Source: Haloferax mediterranei ATCC 33500
GTDB lineage: Archaea; Halobacteriota; Halobacteria; Halobacteriales; Haloferacaceae
Length of the DNA stretch: 64,000 nt
Assembly (NCBI RefSeq): GCF_000306765.2
Contig: NC_017941.2
Span: 1,488,001 to 1,552,000 of the forward strand
Reading direction: 5' to 3'
Numbering within the stretch: the first letter of the stretch is position 1; the number at the start of each line of letters is the position of its first letter. The position numbers and the translations under genes were made by a program. Below the pieces are notes generated by a model. The model saw only the letters and a program-made list of their open reading frames with translations, was not told where the DNA came from and searched no databases. Positions 26,285 to 36,022 of this stretch are shown piece after piece.

Positions 26285-26839
26285 TCACCGACGGGCGACG
26301 CAGATAAACGTCTCGTGTCGCGTCTCACCGTGTGTAACGGTGAATCCGACCGATTCGAGAGCGTCCGTGGCATCACCGAGTCCGAATCGTTCGTCGACAG
26401 GTGGCCCTGCCTTCCCTTCACCAGACGTGGACCAATCGACCACAACCACGGTGCCGCCCGGCCGGACGACTCGCGCGAGTTCGGCCAGTGATTCGTCGGT
26501 CGCAAACTCGTGGTACGTCATGGTCGAAAACGCTGCATCGAGGTCTTCATCGTCGAACGGAAGGCTCGCAACGTCGGCGGTGACGAACTCGACGTTCTCT
26601 GGTGCCCCCTTCTCGCGGTAGAAGTCGTGCATTTCCTCCTGTACGTCGACAGCGTACAGCGTTCCGACGTATGGGGCCACGTCGTCGGTGAAGAATCCGG
26701 TCCCGCTCCCGAGGTCGGCGATGGCGCTCTCCGGGGACGGCCCCAAGTGCGACAGCAGCTCTTCGCGAGAGACGAACCGGTATCTCTCGGGGTCGTCGAG
26801 TTTGGCCGCCGCGTCGATGTCGAAGGTGTGAAAGCCCAT
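26285..26839 (-). CDS. SAM-dependent methyltransferase
   Basis: A 184-residue class I methyltransferase of the UbiE type. Motif I is IADLGSGTGFFTDDVA, the acidic position is YAVDVQEEM, FVTADVASLPFDDEDLD follows, and the post-motif is VVRPGGTVVVVDW. It starts MGFHTFDIDAAAKLDDPERY. It is a stand-alone gene after the zinc-ribbon gene and in the same direction. The substrate is not predictable. Confidence 0.88.
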   Translation of the reverse strand: MGFHTFDIDAAAKLDDPERYRFVSREELLSHLGPSPESAIADLGSGTGFFTDDVAPYVGTLYAVDVQEEMHDFYREKGAPENVEFVTADVASLPFDDEDLDAAFSTMTYHEFATDESLAELARVVRPGGTVVVVDWSTSGEGKAGPPVDERFGLGDATDALESVGFTVTHGETRHETFICVARR

Positions 26840-26991
26840 AGCTTCCCTCGGGTCGGAGACCGGTAAGTCCCATCGGTTGCGGAGGTCATGTGTTCGTTTT
26901 ATGCACAACACCAGCGACGGGTTCCGTTTCTCGGACCGTGAATCTGCCGTCGACGATGGGCTTTTTTGCTCCGGCGGACAGTCGTTCACGT

Positions 26992-27180
26992 ATGGAACCC
27001 CAACTTCGACGGCCCACGCGACGCGCTTGCGAGCGCTGCGGTCGGGTAGAACGCTGGGACGAGGATGCGGCGACGTGGGTCGTCGCATCCGAAGACGGCG
27101 AAAAACAGGTGGGCAGTCCGTACTGCATCCACGAGTGGGATATCAACGGCCGCTTTGCACCCTTCGAAGAGCCAGCCTGA
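26992..27180 (+). CDS. HEWD family small zinc-binding protein
   Basis: A 62-residue protein with CERCGRVERWD and, near the end, SPYCIHEWDINGRFAPFEE. The HEWDINGRF string gives the haloarchaeal HEWD family its name. The Cys pair and following Cys/His could hold zinc. The start at ATG 26992 follows the T-run in GGGCTTTTTTGC near 26962. Function unknown. Confidence 0.75.
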   Translation: MEPQLRRPTRRACERCGRVERWDEDAATWVVASEDGEKQVGSPYCIHEWDINGRFAPFEEPA

Positions 27181-27235
27181 ACTGAAGCGGGTCTGAAAGC
27201 CCTGAAGGTTCCCGAATACCTGAAGCGTATTTGAG

Positions 27236-27446
27236 ATGCCGACAGTCTACATCACTGCACCGCCCTCGTCGGCGGACGAACTCGCTCGGACGCTCGTCGA
27301 AGAGCGACTCGCAGCCTGCGTGAATCGCGTTTCCTGCGACTCGGTTTACCGCTGGGACGGAGACGTACACGACGACGAAGAGACGATTCGACGAGGCACA
27401 CGTCCTCGACGCGTACGCCGCGTGGGTCGAAGGTGAAGTACAGTAA
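27236..27446 (+). pseudogene. cutA: CutA remnant with internal deletion
   Basis: The first 49 codons are a normal CutA divalent-ion tolerance protein (MPTVYITAPPSSADELAR ... EERLAACVNRV ... YRWDGDVHDDEE). The last 20 codons, from 27384, encode the CutA C-terminus (RFDEAHVLDAYAAWVEGEVQ), but one base out of frame. About 30 central residues normally carrying the K-T-x core strands are missing. The unbroken reading from 27236 instead ends at 27436 in an unrelated tail. This is best read as a small in-gene deletion that inactivated the gene. Confidence 0.8.
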
Positions 27447-27481
27447 GACCGACGTAAGACCGACTCCGGCGTCGAAACCGA

Positions 27482-28150
27482 CTATTCTCGAAGCGCGTCG
27501 AGCACCGAATACGTGCCGTCCATGTACGATTCCTCCAGTACCTCGTCGGCCGCTGCTTTGGCTACCTCGTCGGCGTTGGCGACGGCGTAAGATTGCCCCA
27601 CGACGCGGAACGTCGAGGCGTCGTTCTCGCTGTCGCCGATGGCGACGAAGTCCTCGGGGTCGTAGTCTATCGTCTCACAGACGTGTTCGAGACCGACACC
27701 CTTCTCGACGCCGTGTGATTTGACGTGGTAGGCGAATCCCGTGTCGATGACTTCGAGGTCGAACGCGTCCGCGACATCTCTCAGGAGTGCCTCGTCAGCG
27801 TCGAGGCTGACGGCGATTTCGGTCTCGCGCCAGCGGTTGACGGTGTCGGCGGTACCCCATCCGAGGTCGCCGCCGCGAGCGACGAACTCGTCGGCGACGG
27901 CTTGTGCGGCCTCGCGGTTGCCCGCGTAGGTTACCTCGCCGTCGACGAGGACGACCCCGCCGTTTTCGGCGATGACGGTTTCGGGAAGTCCGAGGTAGTG
28001 ACACAGGGAGACCGGGTAGGGAAAGGCCTTGCCGGTGGCGAGAATGACGGGCGCGTCCCACGACGGGAGCACGTCGAAGGCTCGGGGGTCGAGTCGACTC
28101 TGTGCGTCGGTGAGCGTCCCGTCGATATCGAGTACCAGCGGTGGAACCAT
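27482..28150 (-). CDS. pgp: HAD phosphatase (phosphoglycolate phosphatase type)
   Basis: A 222-residue HAD-superfamily hydrolase of the archaeal phosphoglycolate-phosphatase/Cof-like type. The nucleophile is in LVLDIDGTLTD (Asp8, Asp10), motif II is ILATGKAF, the cap region contains ENGGVVLVDGEV, and motif IV is VAIGDSENDASTF. Likely role: removal of phosphate from 2-phosphoglycolate or a similar small substrate. The start is at ATG 28150. Confidence 0.85.
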   Translation of the reverse strand: MVPPLVLDIDGTLTDAQSRLDPRAFDVLPSWDAPVILATGKAFPYPVSLCHYLGLPETVIAENGGVVLVDGEVTYAGNREAAQAVADEFVARGGDLGWGTADTVNRWRETEIAVSLDADEALLRDVADAFDLEVIDTGFAYHVKSHGVEKGVGLEHVCETIDYDPEDFVAIGDSENDASTFRVVGQSYAVANADEVAKAAADEVLEESYMDGTYSVLDALRE

Positions 28151-28226
28151 ACCCGTGGTTTAGAGAGCGGGGAAAAAGAGTCAGCGGTCGAAAGTAGGAA
28201 GTGTCGACACTCGGGTTCCTCGGAGT

Positions 28227-29399
28227 TCAGTGATTCGTATCGATGAGTCCGCGGAACGCCAACGTCGAAAAGTTCGGGATGGGACGCGTCGCCGGACGGC
28301 CCGGCCCATCCGTCGAGTCGCGCTCGGAGACGCGGCGAACGATTCCGAGGTCCGAAAGTTCGTAGAGAACGCGTCTGATAGTCGCTTCCGACAGCGACAC
28401 GGTCGGTGTCGATGCGATTGCCTCCGTCGCCGCCGAGACCGACGCTGTGTCCTCGTCGTCGAGTTCGACGAACGCCCGAAGCACGTGATGGCGACTGTCC
28501 GGGAGGGCGAAGACGCGACCCAGCGAGCAACCATCCTCCGGAACCGCGTCCATACCGGCGTCGACGTACTCGGCACCGATGGTGTCCGCACCGTCTGTCG
28601 CCGCCAACGTGGTCGCACCGTACAGCGCCGAAAGCGCGTCGTGGGCGTCCCCGTCAGCCCACGCGGCAACGTTGCTCGTCACCTCGTGAGTGAGCGCGTT
28701 GCGCGCGACGCCATCGGAAGCACGCGCGACGAGGATGTCGACGAGGCTGTGTCGCTCGTATTTCGGAACCGAGACCGACTGGATTCGCTCAGCGGTTTCG
28801 CCGTCGAGCGGTGTTCGACCGACTGTGAGAACCGAGAAATTCGGTGACACCGCTTCGAGGGCTTCGATGGCCGTCATCGCTTCGTACGTCTCCGGCTCGC
28901 CAACGTGGTCGACTGCGACGACCGCGCGTTCGTCGTAAGAGACCCGCCTCGCGAGTCGGTCGCGCAACGCCTCGACGCCGACCCCTTGCGACGGGATTGA
29001 TTCTTCGGACAGCGCATCGAGGGTCGCATGGAGGAGCGCGAACTCAGTTGATGCATCGCGGGCGTCGATATACGCGAACGAAGTCGTGGGTGCCCCGGCA
29101 GTACGGGTGGTCGTATAGATGACCGACTGCTGGGATGGGACGACGCGCGAGAGATGTTCGAAGAGCGTCGTCACGACGGCGGACTTTCCTGCCCCTTTGG
29201 GACCGTAAATGTGGGCGTTCGGCGGAAGGTCACCGTCGAAAATCGGGTCGAGGTGGTCGAGAATCCGCTCGAGTGTTGGGCCGCGACCCGTCGGTTCGTC
29301 CGGGTGGGCAGTCGGGTCTAACGCACTCAGGTCTCGAACGAGGCGACGTCTTGTTCCGCCACGTTGCCGCCGTCGGGTGATTCTGTCTTCGAGTCGCAT
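28227..29399 (-). CDS. Orc1/Cdc6-family AAA+ ATPase
   Basis: A 390-residue protein with the Orc1/Cdc6 layout. The N-terminal basic segment MRLEDRITRRRQRGG is followed by a conserved initiator lead-in (DLSALDPTAHPDEPTGR), Walker A HIYGPKGAGKSAV (about 64-76), Walker B-like AVVAVDHVGEPET, and a C-terminal winged helix (SEATIRRVLYELSDLGIVRRV). The Walker B acidic pair is atypical (DH rather than DE), so it may be a divergent paralogue rather than an active origin initiator. No origin repeats were recognised beside it. Confidence 0.8.
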   Translation of the reverse strand: MRLEDRITRRRQRGGTRRRLVRDLSALDPTAHPDEPTGRGPTLERILDHLDPIFDGDLPPNAHIYGPKGAGKSAVVTTLFEHLSRVVPSQQSVIYTTTRTAGAPTTSFAYIDARDASTEFALLHATLDALSEESIPSQGVGVEALRDRLARRVSYDERAVVAVDHVGEPETYEAMTAIEALEAVSPNFSVLTVGRTPLDGETAERIQSVSVPKYERHSLVDILVARASDGVARNALTHEVTSNVAAWADGDAHDALSALYGATTLAATDGADTIGAEYVDAGMDAVPEDGCSLGRVFALPDSRHHVLRAFVELDDEDTASVSAATEAIASTPTVSLSEATIRRVLYELSDLGIVRRVSERDSTDGPGRPATRPIPNFSTLAFRGLIDTNH

Positions 29400-29756
29400 G
29401 ACGTAGGTGTGTCTCGTCTCAACGATATCCGGTGCACGAATAAAAACCGAACTACTATCACGTTTAAGCATGTTTGATGAGAACATAGAACACGATTTCT
29501 CCCGAATATCGTCATTTCAAAGACAGTTGAGAGGTTCCTAAATACGCGTGGTGAGCAATTGCCCGTAACTAATATGAACAATAATTTTGAATTATATTCG
29601 GCCTTTCAAATCGGTTTACAAACGCCAATATACGGTATTCTACGGGCGGTACGTTGGCAACCACCCGTCGAAAGTGGTCCGAGTACTGAGACAAATCGAG
29701 GGTAAGATGAGTGAAGGTAAAATAAAGTGCCGTCGGTCCTACCTCACGAAAGACAG
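29400..29756. other. Divergent intergenic region upstream of glpA, AT-rich
   Basis: Holds the promoters of the Orc-like gene (TTTTTATTC near 29444, minus strand) and glpA (GTAAAATAAAG near 29717-29727). It contains a 15-base inverted repeat ATAATT-TTG-AATTAT at 29581-29595 and the palindrome GCAATTGC at 29555-29562, either of which could be an operator. No gene was seen. Confidence 0.5.
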
Positions 29757-31529
29757 ATGAATAAATCGCCGAGCGTCCTCGTCATTGGCGGGGGGTCGAC
29801 TGGTACGGGCATCGCACGGGACCTCGCGATGCGCGGGCTGGACGTGACCCTCGTCGAGAAGGGGAACCTCACACATGGGACGACGGGGCGGATGCACGGG
29901 CTCCTCCACAGTGGAGGACGGTACGCGGTGTCCGACCAGGCATCGGCCAAGGAGTGTATCGTGGAAAATCGCGTCCTGCGACGAATCGCGGGACACTGCG
30001 TCGAGATGACGGGCGGGCTGTTCGTCCAGCGCCCCGAAGACTCCGACGAGTACTTCCAGAAGAAGTTAGAGGGCTGCCGCGAGTGCGGCATCCCCGCCGA
30101 AGTCCTCTCACCCGAAGAGGCCCGCGAGATGGAGCCGTACCTCGCGAAGGACATCAAACGCGCCATCAAGGTCCCTGACGGCGCAGTCGACCCGTTCCGG
30201 CTCTGCGTGGCGAACGCCGCGAGCGCCGTCGAACACGGCGCGCGCGTCGAGACGCACTCGGAAGTCACGGACGTGCTGGTCGAAGACGGCGAAGTCGTCG
30301 GCGTCGAAGTGACCCACCAAACTGGGACCGGACCATACGTTCACGGGAACCCCGGCGAAGTCGAAGAGATATACGCCGACTACGTCGTCAACGCGACCGG
30401 TGCATGGGCAGGTCAGATTGGCGATTTCGCCGGCGTCGACGTCGAAGTCCGGCCATCGAAGGGTGTCATGACCATCATGAACACCCGACAGGTCGACACG
30501 GTCGTCAACCGCTGCCGACCGAAGGGTGACGCGGACATCATCGTACCCCACGAGACGACGTGTATTCTCGGGACGACGGACGAAGAGGTCGAAGACCCCG
30601 AAGACTACCCCGAAGAAGGCTGGGAAGTCGACCTGATGATAGAGACGCTCTCGGAACTCGTGCCGATGCTGGAAGACGCGCGGACGATTCGGTCGTTCTG
30701 GGGCGTCCGCCCGCTGTACGAGCCGCCGGGAACGGGCACGGAGGACCCGACGGACATCACGCGCGAGTTCTTCCTTCTCGACCACGCCGACCGCGACGAC
30801 CTGCCGGGCATGACGAGCATCGTCGGCGGGAAACTCACGACCTACCGGATGATGGCCGAGAAGATTTCCGACCACGTCTGCGAAAAACTCGACGTCGAAG
30901 CCGAGTGCCGCACCGCCGACGTGCCGCTTCCGGGCAGCGAGGACTTCTCCGTCCTTCGTGACTACATGGACGACTTCGGCCTGCGCTCGCCGATTGGCCG
31001 TCGCTCGGTCCAGCGACTCGGCTCGCGCGCCGACGACGTGCTCAACAGCATCGACCCGAACCCGGTCGTCTGTGAGTGCGAGGCCGTCACTCGCGCCGAG
31101 ATTCAGGACGCACTGGACACCGCGGGCACGGACCTCAACTCCGTCCGCATTCAGACGCGCGCCTCGATGGGCAACTGTCAGGGTGCAATCTGTTGTCACC
31201 GGATGGCGAACGAACTCGCCCCCGAATACGACGAAGCAATCGTCCGTTCCTCGCTCGACGACCTCTATCAGGAGCGCTGGAAGGGCGAACGCCACGCCAT
31301 GTGGGGCGAACAACTCTCGCAGGCCGCGCTCAAGCACATGCTCCACGCGACGACGATGAACCGCGACGAAGACCCCGCGACAGCCGAGACGGACCTCGAC
31401 TTCGCGGCGTTCGACGACGGCAGTCCCTCCGACGGAGGGAACACGTCGGATTCCACATCCGGCGGCGCTGTCGCCGACGGCGGTCGTGTAGCTGCCGACG
31501 ACGAAGGAGGTGCCAATGGCGATAACTGA
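29757..31529 (+). CDS. glpA: Glycerol-3-phosphate dehydrogenase subunit A
   Basis: FAD subunit of the membrane-associated GlpABC complex that oxidises glycerol 3-phosphate to dihydroxyacetone phosphate and passes electrons to the quinone pool. The Rossmann motif is [18 protein letters not shown] (about 7-24), with [18 protein letters not shown] and the late [14 protein letters not shown]. The C-terminus has a BFD-like iron-sulfur motif ([10 protein letters not shown] and [12 protein letters not shown]), then an acidic Ser/Gly-rich tail. ATG 29757 was chosen over 29727, which lies within the promoter region. glpB starts before its stop, indicating an operon. Confidence 0.95.
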   Translation: MNKSPSVLVIGGGSTGTGIARDLAMRGLDVTLVEKGNLTHGTTGRMHGLLHSGGRYAVSDQASAKECIVENRVLRRIAGHCVEMTGGLFVQRPEDSDEYFQKKLEGCRECGIPAEVLSPEEAREMEPYLAKDIKRAIKVPDGAVDPFRLCVANAASAVEHGARVETHSEVTDVLVEDGEVVGVEVTHQTGTGPYVHGNPGEVEEIYADYVVNATGAWAGQIGDFAGVDVEVRPSKGVMTIMNTRQVDTVVNRCRPKGDADIIVPHETTCILGTTDEEVEDPEDYPEEGWEVDLMIETLSELVPMLEDARTIRSFWGVRPLYEPPGTGTEDPTDITREFFLLDHADRDDLPGMTSIVGGKLTTYRMMAEKISDHVCEKLDVEAECRTADVPLPGSEDFSVLRDYMDDFGLRSPIGRRSVQRLGSRADDVLNSIDPNPVVCECEAVTRAEIQDALDTAGTDLNSVRIQTRASMGNCQGAICCHRMANELAPEYDEAIVRSSLDDLYQERWKGERHAMWGEQLSQAALKHMLHATTMNRDEDPATAETDLDFAAFDDGSPSDGGNTSDSTSGGAVADGGRVAADDEGGANGDN

Positions 31530-32784
31530 CGACGTGCTCGTCATCGGCGGCGGTATCGCCGCCTGTACGGCCGCGCTCTCGGCCGCAGAGACGGGTGCTC
31601 GCGTCCGACTTCTCGCACACAAGAAGAGTACGCTCCGGCAGGCCAGCGGTCTCGTGGACGTGCTCGGCTACGCTGGCGACGAGGGTCCATTCTCGGACCC
31701 CTACGCCGGTCTCGACGCACTCCCCGAAGACCACCCGTACCACATCGTCGGCGAAGACGGCATTCGCGACGGACTTCGCCTCTTCGATGAGGCTGTCGGC
31801 GACGCCTATCAGGGCGGTCACACGGACACGAACGCGCTCGTCATGACCCACGGCGGCGCGGTGAAGCCAACTGCTCGCTACCCCGAGTCGGTCGCACCCG
31901 GTCTCGCCAGTTCGTCCGGCGACATGCTCCTCGTCGGGTTCGAGAACCTGACTGACTTCGACGCCCCCGTCGCGGCCGACCACCTCACGGCCGCTGGCGT
32001 TCCGTTCTCGGTCCGCGGCGTTACCCTTGAGTTCCCCAAATCGTTCCGCTCCGACGCGAAGGTAACGCGCTTCGCAAAGGCGCTTGACCGCGACGAGTCC
32101 GTAGATGGCGGAACGGCTCGGTCCGTCCTCGCCGACGCCATCGACGCCGAACTGGACGGCGAGACTCGCGTCGGGTTCCCGGCGATGCTCGGCGACGACC
32201 ACGACGACGAGGTCCGCGACGAACTCGCAGACCGACTCGGCGTGCCCGTCTTCGAAGTCCCGACCGGCCCGCCGAGTCTCCTCGGTCTCAAACTCGAAGA
32301 TATGCTGTTCGACGCCCTCGACGAAGCGGGCGTCCGCATCTCCGCTGGCAACCCGGCGGTCGATTTCGAGGCCGAAGACGGGCGTATCGAGACGGTCATC
32401 GTCGACCAGAAAAGCCGCCGAACGCCCTACGAGGCCGACCAAATCGTCCTCGCGACGGGCGGACTCGTCGGGAAGGGAATCGATTCGGACCGCGAACACA
32501 TCACCGAACCCGTCTTCGGGTGCCACATTCCGCACCCCGAGGACCGCTATGAGTGGTCCGAACCCGAAGCGTTCGGAAGTCACGCATTCGCGCGCTTCGG
32601 CGTCGTCCCCGACGACGAACTGCGCCCGACCGACGAAGACGGAGCGGTACAGTTCGAGAACCTGCGTGCGGCGGGCGGCGTCGTCGGCGGCGCCGACATC
32701 GCACGCGAAAAATCCGCGAGCGGCGTCTCGCTTTCGACCGGCGCGGTCGCCGGACGCCTCGCGGGAGAGGAGGCAACCCAATGA
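31516..32784 (+). CDS. glpB: Glycerol-3-phosphate dehydrogenase subunit B
   Basis: A 422-residue flavoprotein subunit of GlpABC. It starts [25 protein letters not shown] (dinucleotide-binding fold) and has [33 protein letters not shown] and [17 protein letters not shown] residues ([12 protein letters not shown]). Its start overlaps the glpA end by 14 bases and its stop overlaps glpC (ATGA), so the three subunits are translated together. Confidence 0.93.
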   Translation: MAITDDVLVIGGGIAACTAALSAAETGARVRLLAHKKSTLRQASGLVDVLGYAGDEGPFSDPYAGLDALPEDHPYHIVGEDGIRDGLRLFDEAVGDAYQGGHTDTNALVMTHGGAVKPTARYPESVAPGLASSSGDMLLVGFENLTDFDAPVAADHLTAAGVPFSVRGVTLEFPKSFRSDAKVTRFAKALDRDESVDGGTARSVLADAIDAELDGETRVGFPAMLGDDHDDEVRDELADRLGVPVFEVPTGPPSLLGLKLEDMLFDALDEAGVRISAGNPAVDFEAEDGRIETVIVDQKSRRTPYEADQIVLATGGLVGKGIDSDREHITEPVFGCHIPHPEDRYEWSEPEAFGSHAFARFGVVPDDELRPTDEDGAVQFENLRAAGGVVGGADIAREKSASGVSLSTGAVAGRLAGEEATQ

Positions 32785-34091
32785 GCGACGCAGAGTCACC
32801 GACAAATCCGAACCTCAACCCCGGCGCACAGACAGACGACTTCGAAGCGGTCGAGGTGTTCCCCGAGAGCACCGACATGGACCTCCGACCCGGCGCGGAC
32901 AACTGTTACAAGTGCACCGCCTGTGACGTGTCCTGTCCGGTCGCGGAAGTCGACGACGAGTTCCCCGGTCCGAAGTTCCAAGGCCCGGAACAGTGGCGTC
33001 TCAAGCGCAAAGACGACGAACCCGTCGACGACTCCATCATGTCGTGTTCGAACTGCATGCGCTGTGACGACGCCTGTCCGTCGGGCGTCCCGCTCAGCCA
33101 GATGCACAACACGGCCCGCGGCGAGTACGTCGAAAAGGAGATGGACAAACTCTCGCGGGAGTACATCCGCAACCGCATCCTCGCCAACTACGGGACGCTC
33201 GCCCAACTGGGCAGTATGTTCCCCCGCCTGACGAACGCCATGATGGGGAACTCGCTCGTCCAGATGGTCAACGAGAAAGTGCTCGGTATTACGTCCGAAC
33301 GTGACTTCCCCGCGTTCGCCACGCAGACGTTCCGCGAGTGGTGGAACGAACGCGGCGGCCCGAAGGTCCGCTCCGAAGAAAAGCGCGTCGCCTACTTCCA
33401 CGGCTGTTACTCCAACTACAACACGCCCGAAGTCGGCAAGGCGATGGTGCGCGTCTTCGAGTCGTTCGGCTACGAAGTCGTCGTCCCCAAGCAGCGCTGT
33501 TCCGGGACGCCGATGTTCGCAAACGGGATGTTGGAGGACGCAAAACGCGCCGCCGGTATCAACGTCGAGAACTTCTCCGGCCTGCTCAACGAGGGCTACG
33601 ATGTCATCGCGTCGTGTACCTCGTGTTCGATGTCGCTCCGCCAGGAGTACCCCGAACTGTTCGACATCGACGGCATCAAAGACGTATCCGAACACACCTA
33701 CGAGGCGCTCGAATACCTCCGCATCCACGAGAACCTCGAAGACGAGCTTCGAGAAGTGTCCGTCGACGACCAGTCGTTCGCCTACCACGCGCCGTGTCAC
33801 GCCCGCAATCAGGGTCTCGACCGGCAGTCAGTCGAACTGTTCCGTGAACTCGACGGCGTCGAAATCGAGGACGTGGGCGACTCCTGTTCCGGCATCTCCG
33901 GTACCTACGGCTGGAAGGAAGAGAAATACGACAAGTCGATGCAAATCGCTGCCGACATGTTCGACCACATGGAGCACGCCCAAGGCGACGTCGGGATGAC
34001 CGAGTGTCCGACGTGTTCGATGCAGATGGAACACGGCACGGGCTACGACATCAAGCACCCGCTGCAGCTCCTCGAAGAAGCGTTAGTCTGA
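32781..34091 (+). CDS. glpC: Glycerol-3-phosphate dehydrogenase subunit C
   Basis: A 436-residue iron-sulfur subunit linking GlpAB to the membrane. Two ferredoxin-type clusters are visible (CYKCTACDVSCP near 44 and CSNCMRCDDACPSG near 89). Two CCG-type domains follow (YFHGCYSNYNTPEVG ... CSGTP ... SCTSCSMSL, and CHARNQG ... DSCSGISGTYG ... ECPTCSMQM). The start overlaps the glpB stop by 4 bases. It is the last gene of the glpABC operon. Confidence 0.95.
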   Translation: MSDAESPTNPNLNPGAQTDDFEAVEVFPESTDMDLRPGADNCYKCTACDVSCPVAEVDDEFPGPKFQGPEQWRLKRKDDEPVDDSIMSCSNCMRCDDACPSGVPLSQMHNTARGEYVEKEMDKLSREYIRNRILANYGTLAQLGSMFPRLTNAMMGNSLVQMVNEKVLGITSERDFPAFATQTFREWWNERGGPKVRSEEKRVAYFHGCYSNYNTPEVGKAMVRVFESFGYEVVVPKQRCSGTPMFANGMLEDAKRAAGINVENFSGLLNEGYDVIASCTSCSMSLRQEYPELFDIDGIKDVSEHTYEALEYLRIHENLEDELREVSVDDQSFAYHAPCHARNQGLDRQSVELFRELDGVEIEDVGDSCSGISGTYGWKEEKYDKSMQIAADMFDHMEHAQGDVGMTECPTCSMQMEHGTGYDIKHPLQLLEEALV

Positions 34092-34247
34092 GACGCGCAG
34101 GAGAGCGCGCACCCAAAGCGGTTGGCAGTCGCCGCCGCTATCGACCTTGCGTCCAGTTCGAGTCAGCAGGCGCACAACGACATACATACACAAAATCCGC
34201 TGAAAACTCGATAAACCGGTAGAATAGTTTCTGTTACGACTGATCTA

Positions 34248-34264
34248 GTTCGTCAGTGACGAAC
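34248..34264. promoter_or_regulatory. Perfect inverted repeat, operator candidate for glpK
   Basis: GTTCGTC-AGT-GACGAAC has 7-bp perfect arms and a 3-base centre, about 155 bases upstream of the glpK TATA box. The symmetry suits a dimeric regulator such as a GlpR type. It could also be a terminator hairpin for glpABC, but no T-run follows. Confidence 0.35.
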
Positions 34265-34407
34265 GCGTAGGGTCTGTCCACCCCGACATTTCGAAAACAT
34301 AACTATTAGGGGTGGGCGTACGAAATGTTTTGCCGATTATCCCTACGTAGAGTGCCTCTCCAACGGAGTTATCTATTCGAGGTAGTTAATCGGGAGTAAA
34401 GAAAGAT

Positions 34408-34461
34408 TTATCATATAATTTGTGCACGTTTGTACTGGTAGGACTCTCGTTCGGAGAGTTC
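34408..34461 (+). promoter_or_regulatory. glpK promoter and 5' UTR hairpin
   Basis: TTTATCATATAAT is the TATA region. With the start codon at 34481 this leaves a UTR of roughly 40-45 bases, unlike the leaderless neighbours. The UTR holds a stem-loop: GGACTCTC (34441-34448) pairs with GAGAGTTC (34454-34461) around GTTCG, one G-T pair included. Confidence 0.5.
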
Positions 34462-34480
34462 GTATCGAGGTTGGTTAGAA

Positions 34481-36019
34481 ATGTCAGGAGAAACATACGT
34501 TGGTGCCATCGACCAAGGTACCACAGGCACGCGCTTCATGGTGTTCGACCACGACGGAAAGGTGGTCGCCAACGCCTACGAGAAGCACGAACAGATTTAC
34601 CCCGAACCCGGTTGGGTCGAACACGACGCAAACGAGATTTGGGAGAATACGAAGACGGTCATCAACGAGGCGCTCAACGACGCGCTTCTCGACCCGGAAC
34701 AACTCGAAGCAATCGGTATCACGAACCAGCGCGAGACGACCATCGTCTGGGACCGTGAGACTGGACAGCCGATTCACAACGCCATCGTCTGGCAGGACCG
34801 CCGCACGACGGACCGAATCGAGACGCTCGAAGCGGACGGTAAGACGGACGAAGTGCGCGCGAAGACGGGACTCGAACCCGACGCATACTTCTCTGCGACG
34901 AAGGCCGAATGGATACTCGATAACTCCGACCCCATCAAGCTTCAGCGCTCGCGACCCGAAGATATCCGCGACCGCGCCGCGGAAGGCGAACTCGCCTTCG
35001 GTACCATCGACACGTGGCTCATCTACAAGCTGACGGGTAACCACATCACGGACGTTACCAACGCGTCGCGGACCATGTTGTTCAACATCCACGACATGGA
35101 GTGGGACGACGAACTCCTCGACGAGTTCAACGTCCCCCGCGAGATTCTCCCCGAAGTTCGACCGTCGTCTGACGACGACCACTACGGCGAGACCGACGCA
35201 AGCGGCTTCCTCGGTGCCGAAGTGCCCGTCGCGGGTGCGCTCGGCGACCAGCAGGCCGCGCTGTTCGGCCAGACCTGTTTCGACGCTGGCGACGCCAAGA
35301 ACACCTACGGTACCGGTTCGTTCATGCTCATGAACACCGGCGAAGAGGCAGTCATGTCCGAACACGGCCTGCTTACGACCGTCGGCTTCCAGCGTTCCGG
35401 CGAACCCGTCCAGTACGCTCTCGAAGGGTCGATTTTCATCACCGGCGCGGCTATCGAATGGCTCGAAGACATGACGCTCATCGAGAACGCCTCCGAGTCC
35501 GAAAAGCTCGCTCGGTCGGTCGACTCGACTGACGGCGTCTACTTCGTTCCCGCTTTCGCCGGTCTCGGTGCGCCGCACTGGGACCAGCGTGCCCGTGGGA
35601 CCATCGTCGGCATGACTCGCGGCACCCGCCGCGAACACATCGTTCGTGCGACGCTCGAATCCATCGCGTTCCAGACGCGCGACGTGGCCGAAGCCATGGA
35701 GTCCGACAGCGGTATCGACCTCTCCAGCCTCCGCGTGGACGGCGGAGCGGTCAAGAACAACTTCCTCTGTCAGCTCCAGTCGAATATTCTCGACACCGAA
35801 ATCGTCCGTCCGCAAGTCGACGAGACGACAGCACTCGGTGCTGCCTATGCCGCGGGTCTCGCCGTCGGCTACTGGGAGACGATGGAAGAACTCCGCGCGA
35901 ACTGGCAGGTCGACCGCGAGTTCGGTCCCTCGGACCCGCAGAACGTCGAACACCGCTACGGCCGCTGGAAAGAGGCAGTCGACCGCTCGCTGGATTGGGC
36001 ACGGGACACGGAGGAGTAA
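34481..36019 (+). CDS. glpK: Glycerol kinase
   Basis: A 512-residue FGGY-family kinase converting glycerol to sn-glycerol 3-phosphate with ATP. Visible are YVGAIDQGTTGTRFMVFDHDG (phosphate-binding loop), ITNQRETTIVWDRETG, IDTWLIYKLTG, GALGDQQAALFGQ, KNTYGTGSFMLMNTG and FVPAFAGLGAPHWDQRARG. Length and motifs are those of a full enzyme. Glycerol is a major carbon source in hypersaline waters, and its product feeds GlpABC encoded upstream. The following membrane protein starts 4 bases after its stop. Confidence 0.97.
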   Translation: MSGETYVGAIDQGTTGTRFMVFDHDGKVVANAYEKHEQIYPEPGWVEHDANEIWENTKTVINEALNDALLDPEQLEAIGITNQRETTIVWDRETGQPIHNAIVWQDRRTTDRIETLEADGKTDEVRAKTGLEPDAYFSATKAEWILDNSDPIKLQRSRPEDIRDRAAEGELAFGTIDTWLIYKLTGNHITDVTNASRTMLFNIHDMEWDDELLDEFNVPREILPEVRPSSDDDHYGETDASGFLGAEVPVAGALGDQQAALFGQTCFDAGDAKNTYGTGSFMLMNTGEEAVMSEHGLLTTVGFQRSGEPVQYALEGSIFITGAAIEWLEDMTLIENASESEKLARSVDSTDGVYFVPAFAGLGAPHWDQRARGTIVGMTRGTRREHIVRATLESIAFQTRDVAEAMESDSGIDLSSLRVDGGAVKNNFLCQLQSNILDTEIVRPQVDETTALGAAYAAGLAVGYWETMEELRANWQVDREFGPSDPQNVEHRYGRWKEAVDRSLDWARDTEE

Positions 36020-36022
36020 TCA

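Larger units (their letters stand above)
34092..34480. other. Intergenic region upstream of glpK
   Basis: A 389-base AT-richer spacer between glpC and glpK with no gene. It contains a perfect inverted repeat (34248-34264), a TATA-like TTTATCATATAAT near 34408-34420, and an 8-bp stem-loop in the expected glpK 5' UTR (34441-34461). This implies that glpK has its own regulated promoter. Confidence 0.6.

Noticed and set aside
34484..35953. 489-codon minus-strand frame
   Set aside because: Antisense shadow of glpK.
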